From Paraburkholderia atlantica (GTDB taxonomy: Bacteria; Pseudomonadota; Gammaproteobacteria; Burkholderiales; Burkholderiaceae): a stretch of 64,000 nt of DNA. The notes beneath the pieces were generated by a model, which was not told where the DNA came from, searched no databases, and saw only the letters and a list, made by a program, of their open reading frames with translations. The position numbers and the translations under genes are program-made. The stretch is taken from NCBI RefSeq assembly GCF_009362785.1, contig NZ_WHNQ01000003.1, positions 310,001 through 374,000 of the forward strand, in the 5' to 3' direction. Below, one piece after another: positions 26,369-34,261 of this stretch. Position 1 is the stretch's first letter. Each line of letters starts with the position of its first letter.

Positions 26369-26380
26369 GTCTGCTCCCTT

Positions 26381-27445
26381 TTAGTTCGACTTCGACAATG
26401 TGATCCGCGACAGGCCGGCCGCGCCAGCCAGCACCGCGGTGTCGCCGCGCAGCGTCATCGCGAAGATGCCGCCCGGCTGGCTCGCGCCACGTTTATGAAA
26501 CGTTGCCCCCTGGTCGGCGCTCTCGAGCAGTTCCCCCGCCTGGGTCGCGAGAAGAAGGTGACCGTTAGCCAGTTCGGCCGAAGCCAGGATGCTCGCGCCG
26601 GTGGGCAGCGTGACTTTGTCCCAGCTCGCGCCGCTGTCGATGGAGCGATAAGCGTTGCCGAGCAGACCGTAGACGATCATCGCGTTGCCCGTGGAAGCGA
26701 GACCGAAGAGGCTACCCTTCGAGGGCGTAGGCACCGCGACGAAACGCTGCTTGTCCGAATCGAGCTTGAGCAACAGCCCCTGTTCGCCCACGATATAAAG
26801 CGTCCCGTTGATACGGCGCATCGCATGCAGGTTCAACGCGTTGGGATTGTCGACGCGATCGAACCAGGGCACCCAGCTCTTGCCGCCGTCGTCGGTGTGA
26901 AAAATGATGTTGAACGAGCCGATGACCCAGCCCGAACGCTCATCATCAAACCAGACGTCGAGGAAAGGACGTCCCCCCTGGTCTGCTTCGAAGCGCTCTG
27001 CCTCCTCGCGCGACGCCTTCAAATCGGGTGAATCGCCCTGCTGCTTCGCGTAGTAGGCGCTCATCAGCTTCGCCGCCTGCTGGCCGTCGAGCTGCCGCGT
27101 CCAGGTATTGCCGCCGTCGGTGGTGTGGAGCACCTCGCCGTCGTGTCCGACCGCCCAGCCGAGCGCGGCCGACTTGAACGTGACAGCGACCAGGTCCGAA
27201 CTCACCGGCACCTGGACCTGGCGCCAGTGCATGGCCATGTCGTCCGAAACCAGAATCGCACCGCGCGGGCCTACCGCGACCAGACGCTGCCCGGCCTGGG
27301 CCAACGCGATCAGCGGTTCATGCACGGCCTGCGGGTTGATCACGGCCGGCGAACGCATCGGATCGGCGAATTCGGCATGGACCGGCGCGCTGACGGCGCA
27401 TGCCGCCGCGACGAGTGCCAGCCAACGAAACAGGGTATTGCGCAT
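26381..27445 (-). CDS. YCF48/BNR-repeat beta-propeller, periplasmic
   Basis: 354 aa. A signal peptide (MRNTLFRWLALVAAACAVSA, cleavage after PVHA near 26) directs it to the periplasm. Repeated Asp-box motifs are visible: DGGNTWTRQL, DDGGKSWVPW, DSGASWDKV and DQGATFHKR, typical of a seven-bladed YCF48-like propeller. YCF48 proteins are assembly or scaffolding factors, so this one may organise the transporter complex with the adjacent RND protein. Genes of this type regularly accompany DUF1302, DUF1329 and RND genes in Proteobacteria; biochemical function unproven. Confidence 0.88.
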   Translation of the reverse strand: MRNTLFRWLALVAAACAVSAPVHAEFADPMRSPAVINPQAVHEPLIALAQAGQRLVAVGPRGAILVSDDMAMHWRQVQVPVSSDLVAVTFKSAALGWAVGHDGEVLHTTDGGNTWTRQLDGQQAAKLMSAYYAKQQGDSPDLKASREEAERFEADQGGRPFLDVWFDDERSGWVIGSFNIIFHTDDGGKSWVPWFDRVDNPNALNLHAMRRINGTLYIVGEQGLLLKLDSDKQRFVAVPTPSKGSLFGLASTGNAMIVYGLLGNAYRSIDSGASWDKVTLPTGASILASAELANGHLLLATQAGELLESADQGATFHKRGASQPGGIFAMTLRGDTAVLAGAAGLSRITLSKSN

Positions 27446-27512
27446 CGTGTCTCCTTCACAGTAACTGGCGATTGGTCACGCGAACAGTCCTGGATTTTTA
27501 TGAAACTTCTCT

Positions 27513-27542
27513 GTGCGCCATGCGATCCCCGGCATGGCGCAC
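27513..27542 (-). other. Intercistronic stem-loop between DUF1329 and YCF48 genes
   Basis: Perfect 11-bp arms (27513-27523 and 27532-27542) with an 8-nt loop, in the 127-nt gap inside the envelope operon. No U-run follows on the minus strand. It may set mRNA stability or partial termination, giving more outer-membrane/periplasmic protein than transporter. Confidence 0.55.
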
Positions 27543-27572
27543 GTACTGCGCTCTTCCTTGCACCTGTATCGG

Positions 27573-28934
27573 CTATCGAATGCCGGTCGACTGCATATGC
27601 TCAGGCGTAAAGAAGTCCTTCGTGAAGCTCGTGTTGAACATGATCCCCGGCGACTCCGCCGGATGGCTGCCAAAGATATAGATGCCGCTGTTGAAGTCGT
27701 AGAACCAGTTGCCCAGCGAATACGGCACCTTGTAGTCGTAGGCAGGCGCCGTGGTCTCGAAGCCACCGCGATACAGCTTGCCCGACTGGTCATAGGCATC
27801 CATCATTCCGCCGCCACCATCCTCGTCGAAATAGAGCGTCTTTTTGCCATACACGTGACGCGAGCCCTGCTTCAGCGTCAACTCGACGACCCACACGCGG
27901 TGCAGTTCCCAGCGCACGTGATCCGGGCTGACGAAATGCGGCGTGAGGATCTTGCTCGCCGGTGTTTCGTACTGTTGCCTGTAATCGTTGTACGGGATGT
28001 ACATCTCTTTCTTGCCGACGAGCTTCGCGTCCCAGCGATCGATGCGTCCGTAGAACAACTGGATGTCGTCCATCGTGATCGCGCCGGAATAGCCGGGGTT
28101 CGGCGTGTCGTAGGCAAGGTCAGGCGCCACGCGCACGCGGCGCTGACCGGGGCTGTATTCCCACGATTGCTGGTTGTGATCGGCGGTGTCGGTGAAGAAC
28201 CAGTAGAGCGTGGTGTCACCGATCATTCGCGCCGGCGCAACGAAATCGTTGTTGATGTATTGCCAGATGGCGAGACCGCCCTTCTTCCTGAATTCGCCTT
28301 CCTGTTTGAGATCGAAATACGGGTAGTACAGTGAGCTCTTGAATTGCGCGGCGAGGATCGGCGTGCCTCTCGAATCAACCAGCCACGTCTTCACGTTATT
28401 GCGCTGGGCCGTACCCACGTAGCGCAGTTCCCAGTTCCACAACGCTTCCTGACCGTTCTTCGGCACCGGGAACGGCTTGCCGCCGAACGCCCCGGAAACG
28501 AACAGGCCATTCTTTTCGAGCTTCGCGTTCTGCGCGTTCTTTTCCGAATTCTCGAGATACCAGTCCGGATACGACACCGAGCGATGCGTCGGATAGATGT
28601 CCATCCGATAGGTCGGATAACGCTTGAAAAGCTCGATCGAACTCGCGCTCAGCTTGTCCGCGTATTGCTGATAGTTCTGGCTAGTGATTTGCAGCACTGC
28701 CTTCTCACCCGGGAACGGGTCTTCCCATTTGCCAGAATCCGCCTTGAATCCCGTCGGAAACTGTGTGATGCCCCCTGTGTAGGCGGGGATCGTCCCATCC
28801 TTGTTCCCGGCAATTTCCGCCCCGAAAGGCGTGATCCCGTTTTCGATCGCATTCGACATCGGCGCGGCGCAGATTGCTGCAGCAAGCGCGAACGCGTTAA
28901 TCAACAGCCGGTGCTTCTTCAAAACTGTCTCCAT
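27573..28934 (-). CDS. DUF1329 family periplasmic protein (copy 2)
   Basis: 453 aa from the ATG at 28934 (ribosome site GGAAAG); the longer frame has no signal. The signal peptide METVLKKHRLLINAFALAAA with cleavage near SNA-IE predicts a periplasmic protein. DUF1329 proteins are related in fold to LolA/LolB lipoprotein carriers. Conserved stretches: ENGITPFGAEIAGNKDGTIP, KRYPTYRMDIYPTHRSVSYP, AYDTPNPGYSGAITMDDIQL and GIYIFGSHPAESPGIMFN. It is a tandem duplicate of the upstream gene, with very high identity. A shuttle for a hydrophobic ligand between the membranes is an inference. Confidence 0.9.
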   Translation of the reverse strand: METVLKKHRLLINAFALAAAICAAPMSNAIENGITPFGAEIAGNKDGTIPAYTGGITQFPTGFKADSGKWEDPFPGEKAVLQITSQNYQQYADKLSASSIELFKRYPTYRMDIYPTHRSVSYPDWYLENSEKNAQNAKLEKNGLFVSGAFGGKPFPVPKNGQEALWNWELRYVGTAQRNNVKTWLVDSRGTPILAAQFKSSLYYPYFDLKQEGEFRKKGGLAIWQYINNDFVAPARMIGDTTLYWFFTDTADHNQQSWEYSPGQRRVRVAPDLAYDTPNPGYSGAITMDDIQLFYGRIDRWDAKLVGKKEMYIPYNDYRQQYETPASKILTPHFVSPDHVRWELHRVWVVELTLKQGSRHVYGKKTLYFDEDGGGGMMDAYDQSGKLYRGGFETTAPAYDYKVPYSLGNWFYDFNSGIYIFGSHPAESPGIMFNTSFTKDFFTPEHMQSTGIR

Positions 28935-29015
28935 CACTTTCCAGATTGATCCAATACCAAAAGCAACAACACAACTTTCGATGCGCGCGACTCGATCCAG
29001 CCACTGCTGGTGAGA

Positions 29016-29043
29016 CGTCCCGCCAGGCAAGCCGGGCGGGACG
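29016..29043 (-). other. Intercistronic stem-loop between the two DUF1329 genes
   Basis: 9-bp perfect stem (29016-29024 with 29035-29043) and 10-nt loop in the 145-nt gap between the tandem DUF1329 genes. It is GC-rich and lacks a U-run. A comparable hairpin follows the second copy. Confidence 0.5.
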
Positions 29044-29079
29044 CATCACTCAATACCTTATCTTCAGCTCGGCGCGCAA

Positions 29080-30444
29080 TTAGCGCACACCCGCAGATTG
29101 CATACGCTCCGGCGTGAAGTAGTCGCTCGGGAAGTTCACGTTGAACATGATCCCCGGCGACTCCGCCGGATGGCTGCCAAAAATATAGATGCCGCTGTTG
29201 AAGTCGTAGAACCAGTTGCCCATCGCATACGGCACCTTGTAGTCATACGCGGGGACCGTGGTCTGGAAACCGGCGCGATAGAGCTTGCCCGACTGGTCAT
29301 ACGCGTCCATCATTCCGCCGCCGCCGTCCTCGTCGAAATACAGCGTCTTCTTGCTGTAGATATGACGCGCACCCTGCTTGAGCGTCAGATCCACGACCCA
29401 CACGCGGTGCAGTTCCCAGCGCACATGATCCGGATTCACGAAATTCGGCGTGAGGATCTTGCTTGCAGGCGTCTCGTACTGCTGCTTGTAGTCGTTGTAC
29501 GGAATGTACATTTCCTTCTTTCCGACCAGCTTCGCGTCCCAGCGGTCGATCTTCCCGTAGAACAGCTGGATATCGTCCATCGTGATCGCGCCGGAATAGC
29601 CGGGGTTCGGCGTGTCGTAGGCGAGATCGGGCGCCACGCGCACGCGGCGTTGGCCCGGGTTGTATGCCCAGGATTGCTGATCGTGGTCGGCCGAATCCGT
29701 GAAGTACCAGAAGAGCGTCGTCTCGCCGATCAGACGGGACGGTGCCGCGTAGTCGTTATAGACCTGATACCAGATTGCAAGGGGACCCTTCTTGCGAAAC
29801 TCCGCTTCGTACTTAGGCTCGAAATACGGATAGAGCAGCGAACTCTTGAACTGTGCAGCAAGAATCGGCGTGCCTCTCGAATCGACGAGCCACGTCTTCA
29901 CGTTGTTTTTCTGGGCCGTGCCGACATAATGCATCTCCCAGTTCCACAACGCTTCCTGACCGTTCTTCGGGACCGGGAACGGCTTACCGCCGAACGCGCC
30001 CGAAATATAAAGGCCGTTCTTTTCGAGCTTGGCGCTTTGCGCGTTCTTTTCCGAGTTCTCGAGGTACCAATCCGGATACGCAACGGAGCGGTGCGTCGGG
30101 TAGATGTCCATCCGGTAAGTCGGATAGCGCTTGAACAGTTCGATCGAAGCGGCGCTCAGCTTGTCGGCGTATTGCTGATAGTTCTGAGCCGTGATTTGCA
30201 GAACGGGTTTTTCATTGGCAAACGGGTCCGCCCATTTCCCGGAGTCGGCCTTGAAGCCGGCCGGGAAGTCCTTGATGCCGCCCGTGTACGCGGGAATCGT
30301 GCCGTCCTTGTTGCCGGCAATTTCCGCTCCGAACGGGGTAATCCCGCTCTCGATTGCCAGCGTATAGGGTGAAGCCCAAACTGCGGCGAGTATCGCCAGC
30401 GCCTTAAGAAGCTTTGGGAGTCTTTTCACAGGTGCCTCCATCAT
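29080..30444 (-). CDS. DUF1329 family periplasmic protein (copy 1)
   Basis: 454 aa from the ATG at 30444, whose first base doubles as the last base of the DUF1302 stop (TGATG), a typical coupled start. Signal peptide KRLPKLLKALAILAAVWASP, cleavage near TLA-IE. It has the same conserved blocks as copy 2 (FGAEIAGNKDGTIPAYTGGI, WNWEMHYVGTAQKNNVKTWL). The region between differs mostly by conservative changes. Two copies may bind different ligands or form a heterodimer. The family is usually annotated only as an outer-membrane lipoprotein-sorting-like protein. Confidence 0.91.
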   Translation of the reverse strand: MMEAPVKRLPKLLKALAILAAVWASPYTLAIESGITPFGAEIAGNKDGTIPAYTGGIKDFPAGFKADSGKWADPFANEKPVLQITAQNYQQYADKLSAASIELFKRYPTYRMDIYPTHRSVAYPDWYLENSEKNAQSAKLEKNGLYISGAFGGKPFPVPKNGQEALWNWEMHYVGTAQKNNVKTWLVDSRGTPILAAQFKSSLLYPYFEPKYEAEFRKKGPLAIWYQVYNDYAAPSRLIGETTLFWYFTDSADHDQQSWAYNPGQRRVRVAPDLAYDTPNPGYSGAITMDDIQLFYGKIDRWDAKLVGKKEMYIPYNDYKQQYETPASKILTPNFVNPDHVRWELHRVWVVDLTLKQGARHIYSKKTLYFDEDGGGGMMDAYDQSGKLYRAGFQTTVPAYDYKVPYAMGNWFYDFNSGIYIFGSHPAESPGIMFNVNFPSDYFTPERMQSAGVR

Positions 30445-32141
30445 CAAAACGTTGTCTGATAGGTGATGCCGATCCACGACTTGTCGCTATACGGTGCGCC
30501 GAGTGCCGTCGCGGCTCCCGCCGTTGAGTACCCCTTCTTGTTCATGTAATACGTGTAGGTCACGTTCACCTGGTGCTTGTTGTAAATGGTGAAATCAAGC
30601 CCGACCACGAACGTGTTCTGCCCTTGTGCTTCGGCCGCCGGCGTGATGACGGACGAGTAACCCTTCAGATTCAGATTGACGAACAGTGGCATCGTCAGAT
30701 CGACCCCCGGGAACACCTGATACCACTGCGGGCTCGCGCCAATGCCGATTCCGGCCCAGAAGCGCGTCGAGCAGTTGTTGAAGGCATTGTTCCCCGACGC
30801 CGAGCATTGGCCGGTAGTGTCGTAGCTGGAATTGGCAAAGTTCCCCGCGTTATGTTGCACGCTGAGCAGCTGGTTGAACGCGAATTCAGCCTGCAGGAAC
30901 ATGTTGTCCCACAACGGCGTCTTGCCGATCGACTGCGTGACGTTCAGCAGACCGTGCAGCGTGCGACCCGTCGGCGCGTCGTTGACCGTCGTCGTGTTGA
31001 CGGCGGTAAGCGGCATGTTCCAACGATACGACAGCTCGCCCGCCACTGCCGCGTTACCGATCGCGCTGTTGAAGCCAGCGCCGATCAGGTTCACGTTGTT
31101 GCCGTACTTCGCCGTAACACCGGGCAGGTTGAAGCCAGGGAAAAGTTGCGGCCCGGCACCCGGGAGCAGCACCGCCGCCCATGGCATCTTCATGGCGAAG
31201 TGGCGGTACGTGAATTCATAGGTCGTTGCGAGCGAATCGACGCGCCACTTGCCGTTCAGGCCGATGTCGCCCATCTGACCTTTGGTCGGCGCGATGCGCG
31301 GAATCCCGAACGTGCCTAGCCCCGGAATGGTTTCGTAGCTGGCGATCGGCGGTCCGTAGAGAATCGGGTCTGCACCCCCGAAATATGTGCCGCCTTCAGG
31401 CAGCCGGTCGTGATTCCATTCGAACGTGTACTGTGCCCCGAGAGAAATCGTGTCGGTAATGTTCGCCGTCACGGCTGCCTGAGCCGTCGGCAACACGATT
31501 TCCTTCAGCGATGCGCTCGGGCTCTGCGTCAGCTTCATCAGGTCGAGCGGCTGTTGACCGATCGCCACCGAGTTCGCACCACCCAGCGTAGCGAACGCCG
31601 ACTGCCCCCAGGTAATCGCCGTCCGGCCGAGCTTGACGTTTACAGAGTGACCACCGAGGTCAAACGTGTTGAACACGAACGCATCACGCAGTTCCGCGCT
31701 CGGCCCCTGGTAGAACTTCTTGATGTAGCTCGTGTACTCGTTGTTCGGATAGTTCGGCGGGAACGCGGGGTTGCTCGTATTGTGGTTCTTGAACGTCGGG
31801 TCGTACCACGCGTCCATGCTGATGCGGAAGCCGGATGTTTCCTTGTATTTGAAATCGAACTCGCTGTAGAGGTTCAGCATCGCCTGGATCGTACTGAACT
31901 TCGGCGTCGACAGATTGCCTTCATCGTACGTCGGACTGCTGGTGTAGAACTGGTCCGGGTTCTGCAGCCGGATGCCGTAGTCCGCGCGCAACGTGTTGTC
32001 CCATTGCATGTCGATGTCCGGGTTCGGCACATCGAAGTGAAATGCATTGGCGTTCGCGCTCCACAACCCGCATGCCGCAGCGATACAGGCGGCGTGTACG
32101 CCAAGGCTGATCGCCCTTGGCTTAAGACTCTTCTGTTTCAT
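30444..32141 (-). CDS. DUF1302 family outer-membrane protein
   Basis: 565 aa. Long signal peptide (RAISLGVHAACIAAACGLWS, cleavage near ANA-FH). The mature part is rich in alternating amphipathic strands and aromatic residues. It ends in GITYQTTF with a terminal Phe, the hallmark of BAM-assembled beta-barrels. Conserved start of the mature protein: DIDMQWDNTLRADYGIRL. It is likely the outer-membrane component (pore or receptor) of the operon that continues with DUF1329, YCF48 and RND proteins. It is the first gene of that operon, with a 19-bp palindrome about 215 bp upstream. Confidence 0.9.
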   Translation of the reverse strand: MKQKSLKPRAISLGVHAACIAAACGLWSANANAFHFDVPNPDIDMQWDNTLRADYGIRLQNPDQFYTSSPTYDEGNLSTPKFSTIQAMLNLYSEFDFKYKETSGFRISMDAWYDPTFKNHNTSNPAFPPNYPNNEYTSYIKKFYQGPSAELRDAFVFNTFDLGGHSVNVKLGRTAITWGQSAFATLGGANSVAIGQQPLDLMKLTQSPSASLKEIVLPTAQAAVTANITDTISLGAQYTFEWNHDRLPEGGTYFGGADPILYGPPIASYETIPGLGTFGIPRIAPTKGQMGDIGLNGKWRVDSLATTYEFTYRHFAMKMPWAAVLLPGAGPQLFPGFNLPGVTAKYGNNVNLIGAGFNSAIGNAAVAGELSYRWNMPLTAVNTTTVNDAPTGRTLHGLLNVTQSIGKTPLWDNMFLQAEFAFNQLLSVQHNAGNFANSSYDTTGQCSASGNNAFNNCSTRFWAGIGIGASPQWYQVFPGVDLTMPLFVNLNLKGYSSVITPAAEAQGQNTFVVGLDFTIYNKHQVNVTYTYYMNKKGYSTAGAATALGAPYSDKSWIGITYQTTF

Positions 32142-32789
32142 GCGTCTCCTCTTGTCTTTGTCGAACTGCCGCAGAAAAGGCCAAGGCCGTTGGATGGCCG
32201 CAGACTTAGCAATGAAGCGAAACCGGCCTCCCCCACCTCATCAGCATCGCGTTTCAGATCCCTCCTACCACGTCACCAGAATACGAATGCTGTTCGCAAA
32301 GATAAACGCTCGAAACTCGACTGTCAACGCTCGCCCACCCCTACGCGATGCATTTTTTCGAACGCCGTTCGAAATTCGGGGTAAACGTGGGCTTGAGATC
32401 GGTGATGAATTTGAAGCGATGCGCGCCTGACTGAGGCACGCATCGGTGCTGAATGCGTGTCGAGCGCGTCGCGCAAACGAGATGCCGGCGACGCTTGCAT
32501 TGACAAGGCATCCGCCTCGCCTGCGAGGAATGGCGATGCAAACCATGGTGGCTTCCTGGCAACCCGCGAGAGCGGATCATCAATCGATCTACAGCCGCAC
32601 GCAGCCGAGATGTTCGGCTCGAGCCCGGTACGCGGCGCAGATCAGGGACGAGCTAGTCTTTCGTCTGTCACTTCGAACGCGAAAGGAAGACGAATCGCTG
32701 AAGCAGCCGAAAACACGTGTGCGATTGGGTCGGTTTCCCTGGCAGTGCATCCATATATCCTGGCCATGGATCGCGACAAGACAAACTCC
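32142..32789. other. Upstream region of the DUF1302 operon, no credible gene
   Basis: About 650 bp between the DUF1302 start and a small hypothetical gene. Frames that are open here look like chance GC-rich reading frames: no recognisable domain, no good ribosome site and no codon preference. The only clear signal is the 19-bp palindrome at 32356-32374. The stretch presumably holds the operon promoter and a long untranslated leader. Confidence 0.6.
32356..32374. promoter_or_regulatory. 19-bp perfect palindrome, candidate operator
   Basis: TTTCGAAC-GCC-GTTCGAAA: 8-bp arms around a 3-nt centre. The core GAACGCCGTTC is the reverse complement of the palindrome at 20029-20039 and has the same GAAC-N3-GTTC plan as the recurrent motif at other promoters. 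It lies about 215 bp upstream of the DUF1302 start. Confidence 0.6.
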
Positions 32790-33038
32790 TTATCCAGCCC
32801 CTGGGCAGGAGTGCATTTCTGGTTTTCGGGGAGGAGGTGGGAACACTCGCCAGGCGCCGTCGTCGTGCCGAAAGAAGAATATCGCGAGTGAGCTGTCCGA
32901 GGCAGACGACCGCGCGAGCACACACCTCGTCTGACTCGAATTTGCGAAAGTACATCGGGTTACATGCACCGGGGTGGTCGCAGTGGGCGCGAGCCACTTT
33001 TCGATGAGCGAACGCAAAGAACTTTCTCCAAGCTTCAT
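32790..33038 (-). CDS. Small hypothetical protein
   Basis: 82 aa. I chose the ATG at 33038 because GAAGGAGCAGGAC gives a strong, well-spaced ribosome site. The protein contains LRSLIEKWLAPT at the N-terminus and IFFFRHDDGAWRVFPPP near the C-terminus, which looks like a compact beta-hairpin. I have the impression of similar short orphan proteins in Burkholderia but cannot name a family. It could be a decayed copy: the last residues (RKPEMHSCPGAG) are uneven and the middle is serine/cysteine rich. Function unknown. Confidence 0.5.
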   Translation of the reverse strand: MKLGESSLRSLIEKWLAPTATTPVHVTRCTFANSSQTRCVLARSSASDSSLAIFFFRHDDGAWRVFPPPPRKPEMHSCPGAG

Positions 33039-33502
33039 GTCCTGCTCCTTCAACCGCCCCGTGTGCGCCGCTGGCAAATCACAGCCACGAACGCAAAAAT
33101 TGGCGACCTTAACCGGCCCGGCCTGACACCTGCGCATCTCCGCTCCGGGTTCCGACGCTGCGAGAAAAATCTGTTTCTGCCGTAATGTGTCGTTTGACTA
33201 AATACTAGTGGTCAGCCGACCCATTATCAAGCCCAGTGGCACCAGGGGAAATGCTGGTATGGACAAGACCACGCTTCAGTGGAGTACGATATGTGACGCT
33301 GCAATTAAAAGGATGAGACGCCATCTGAAGTAATTAGTCGACGGACGAATTTTTATTGGTCATCTGACTATCATCAGATCAAAGAGTCGCGCTAGCCGAC
33401 CAGGATCGAGCGATGCTCGTGGTGGGGAATGGTCTGCAGTTTTGCACATCCGGGACTGACAACGCGCGCGACAGGCAGCAGACGCCAAGGAGAGCACAAC
33501 AG
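33039..33502. promoter_or_regulatory. Intergenic region with inverted repeat upstream of TetR
   Basis: The first part holds the small gene's upstream region. From about 33186 the sequence becomes distinctly AT-richer than its surroundings. An inverted repeat ATCTGA-N6-TCAGAT lies at 33362-33379, 124 bp before the TetR start, and is a plausible autoregulatory operator. No credible coding sequence is seen. Confidence 0.4.
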
Positions 33503-34162
33503 ATGAAAGACCTGACTATCTCATCGGCAGATCTCGACAAGACGGCGGAAGACGGGCCCAGACGGCGAGGCAATAGAACCACCCGTGTGCCCGCCATCAT
33601 CGAAGCGGCGATCGAGGTCTTTGCATCTGAGGGTAACGCTGGGTTCACTCAACGCCGCATTGCCAGCGACGCAGGAATCCGGCTGAGGACCTTGCAGCAC
33701 TATTTCAGCACTCGCGAAGAACTGTTGCGGGCCACAATCGAGGCATTTACAAGTCGTTATTTCGAACACTATCGGACGATCGCAGAAGACAAACGGCGGC
33801 CACCGGAGGCCCGGCTGGAAGTCATCGTCGACGAGGCGTTCTCTGTACTGACGGCGGCCGGCGGCAAGCGCGTTAGCGCCTTTGTTCTGGAATCCTGGAG
33901 CCTGGCGGAACACGAGTCCGGTTTGCATGCCTTGATGGCGAAAACCACTGCCGATTTTCAGGCTCTGCTGGCGGAACTGATTGCACAGATAAACCCAACC
34001 TTGGCGGCGCGAGAATGTACGCTGCGCGGTGCCCTACTCCTTTCACATCTACAGGGCCTCGTCGTCTATCTTCGCCGGGCCGACACGAACACACTCGATG
34101 CCGACTCGTTCCGTCACGCCATGAAGGTTGTCTGGCGCGCGTTGAGTAAGGCGTCTCCATAG
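33503..34162 (+). CDS. TetR/AcrR-family transcriptional regulator
   Basis: 219 aa from the ATG at 33503, preceded by CAAGGAG. The helix-turn-helix lies at about 25-70 (ATR-like segment RVPAIIEAAIEVFASEGNAG, then RRIASDAGIRLRTLQHYFST). The C-terminal domain (YFEHYRTIAEDKRRPPEARL and onward) is of the ligand-binding TetR type. It is convergent with the P450cam-like gene and stands alone. Target genes are unknown; its own upstream inverted repeat (33362-33379) is the first candidate site. Confidence 0.88.
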   Translation: MKDLTISSADLDKTAEDGPRRRGNRTTRVPAIIEAAIEVFASEGNAGFTQRRIASDAGIRLRTLQHYFSTREELLRATIEAFTSRYFEHYRTIAEDKRRPPEARLEVIVDEAFSVLTAAGGKRVSAFVLESWSLAEHESGLHALMAKTTADFQALLAELIAQINPTLAARECTLRGALLLSHLQGLVVYLRRADTNTLDADSFRHAMKVVWRALSKASP

Positions 34163-34231
34163 AACAAGGCGCGCGCAATACGACGGGCGCACCGGGCCGC
34201 AGATAGCCTTCCACAGACGCACATGGTCACA

Positions 34232-34249
34232 ATGGCCTTCTCAGGCCAT
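34232..34249. terminator. Stem-loop between convergent TetR and P450 genes
   Basis: ATGGCCT (34232-34238) pairs with AGGCCAT (34243-34249) across a 4-nt loop. It lies between two convergent genes, so it may terminate one or both, but there is no U-run. Confidence 0.4.
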
Positions 34250-34261
34250 CGCGACCGATCT

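Noticed and set aside
32446..32934. Overlapping 144-162-codon frames in the DUF1302 upstream region
   Set aside because: No good ribosome site, no conserved pattern, and mutually overlapping frames, so they are not credible genes.
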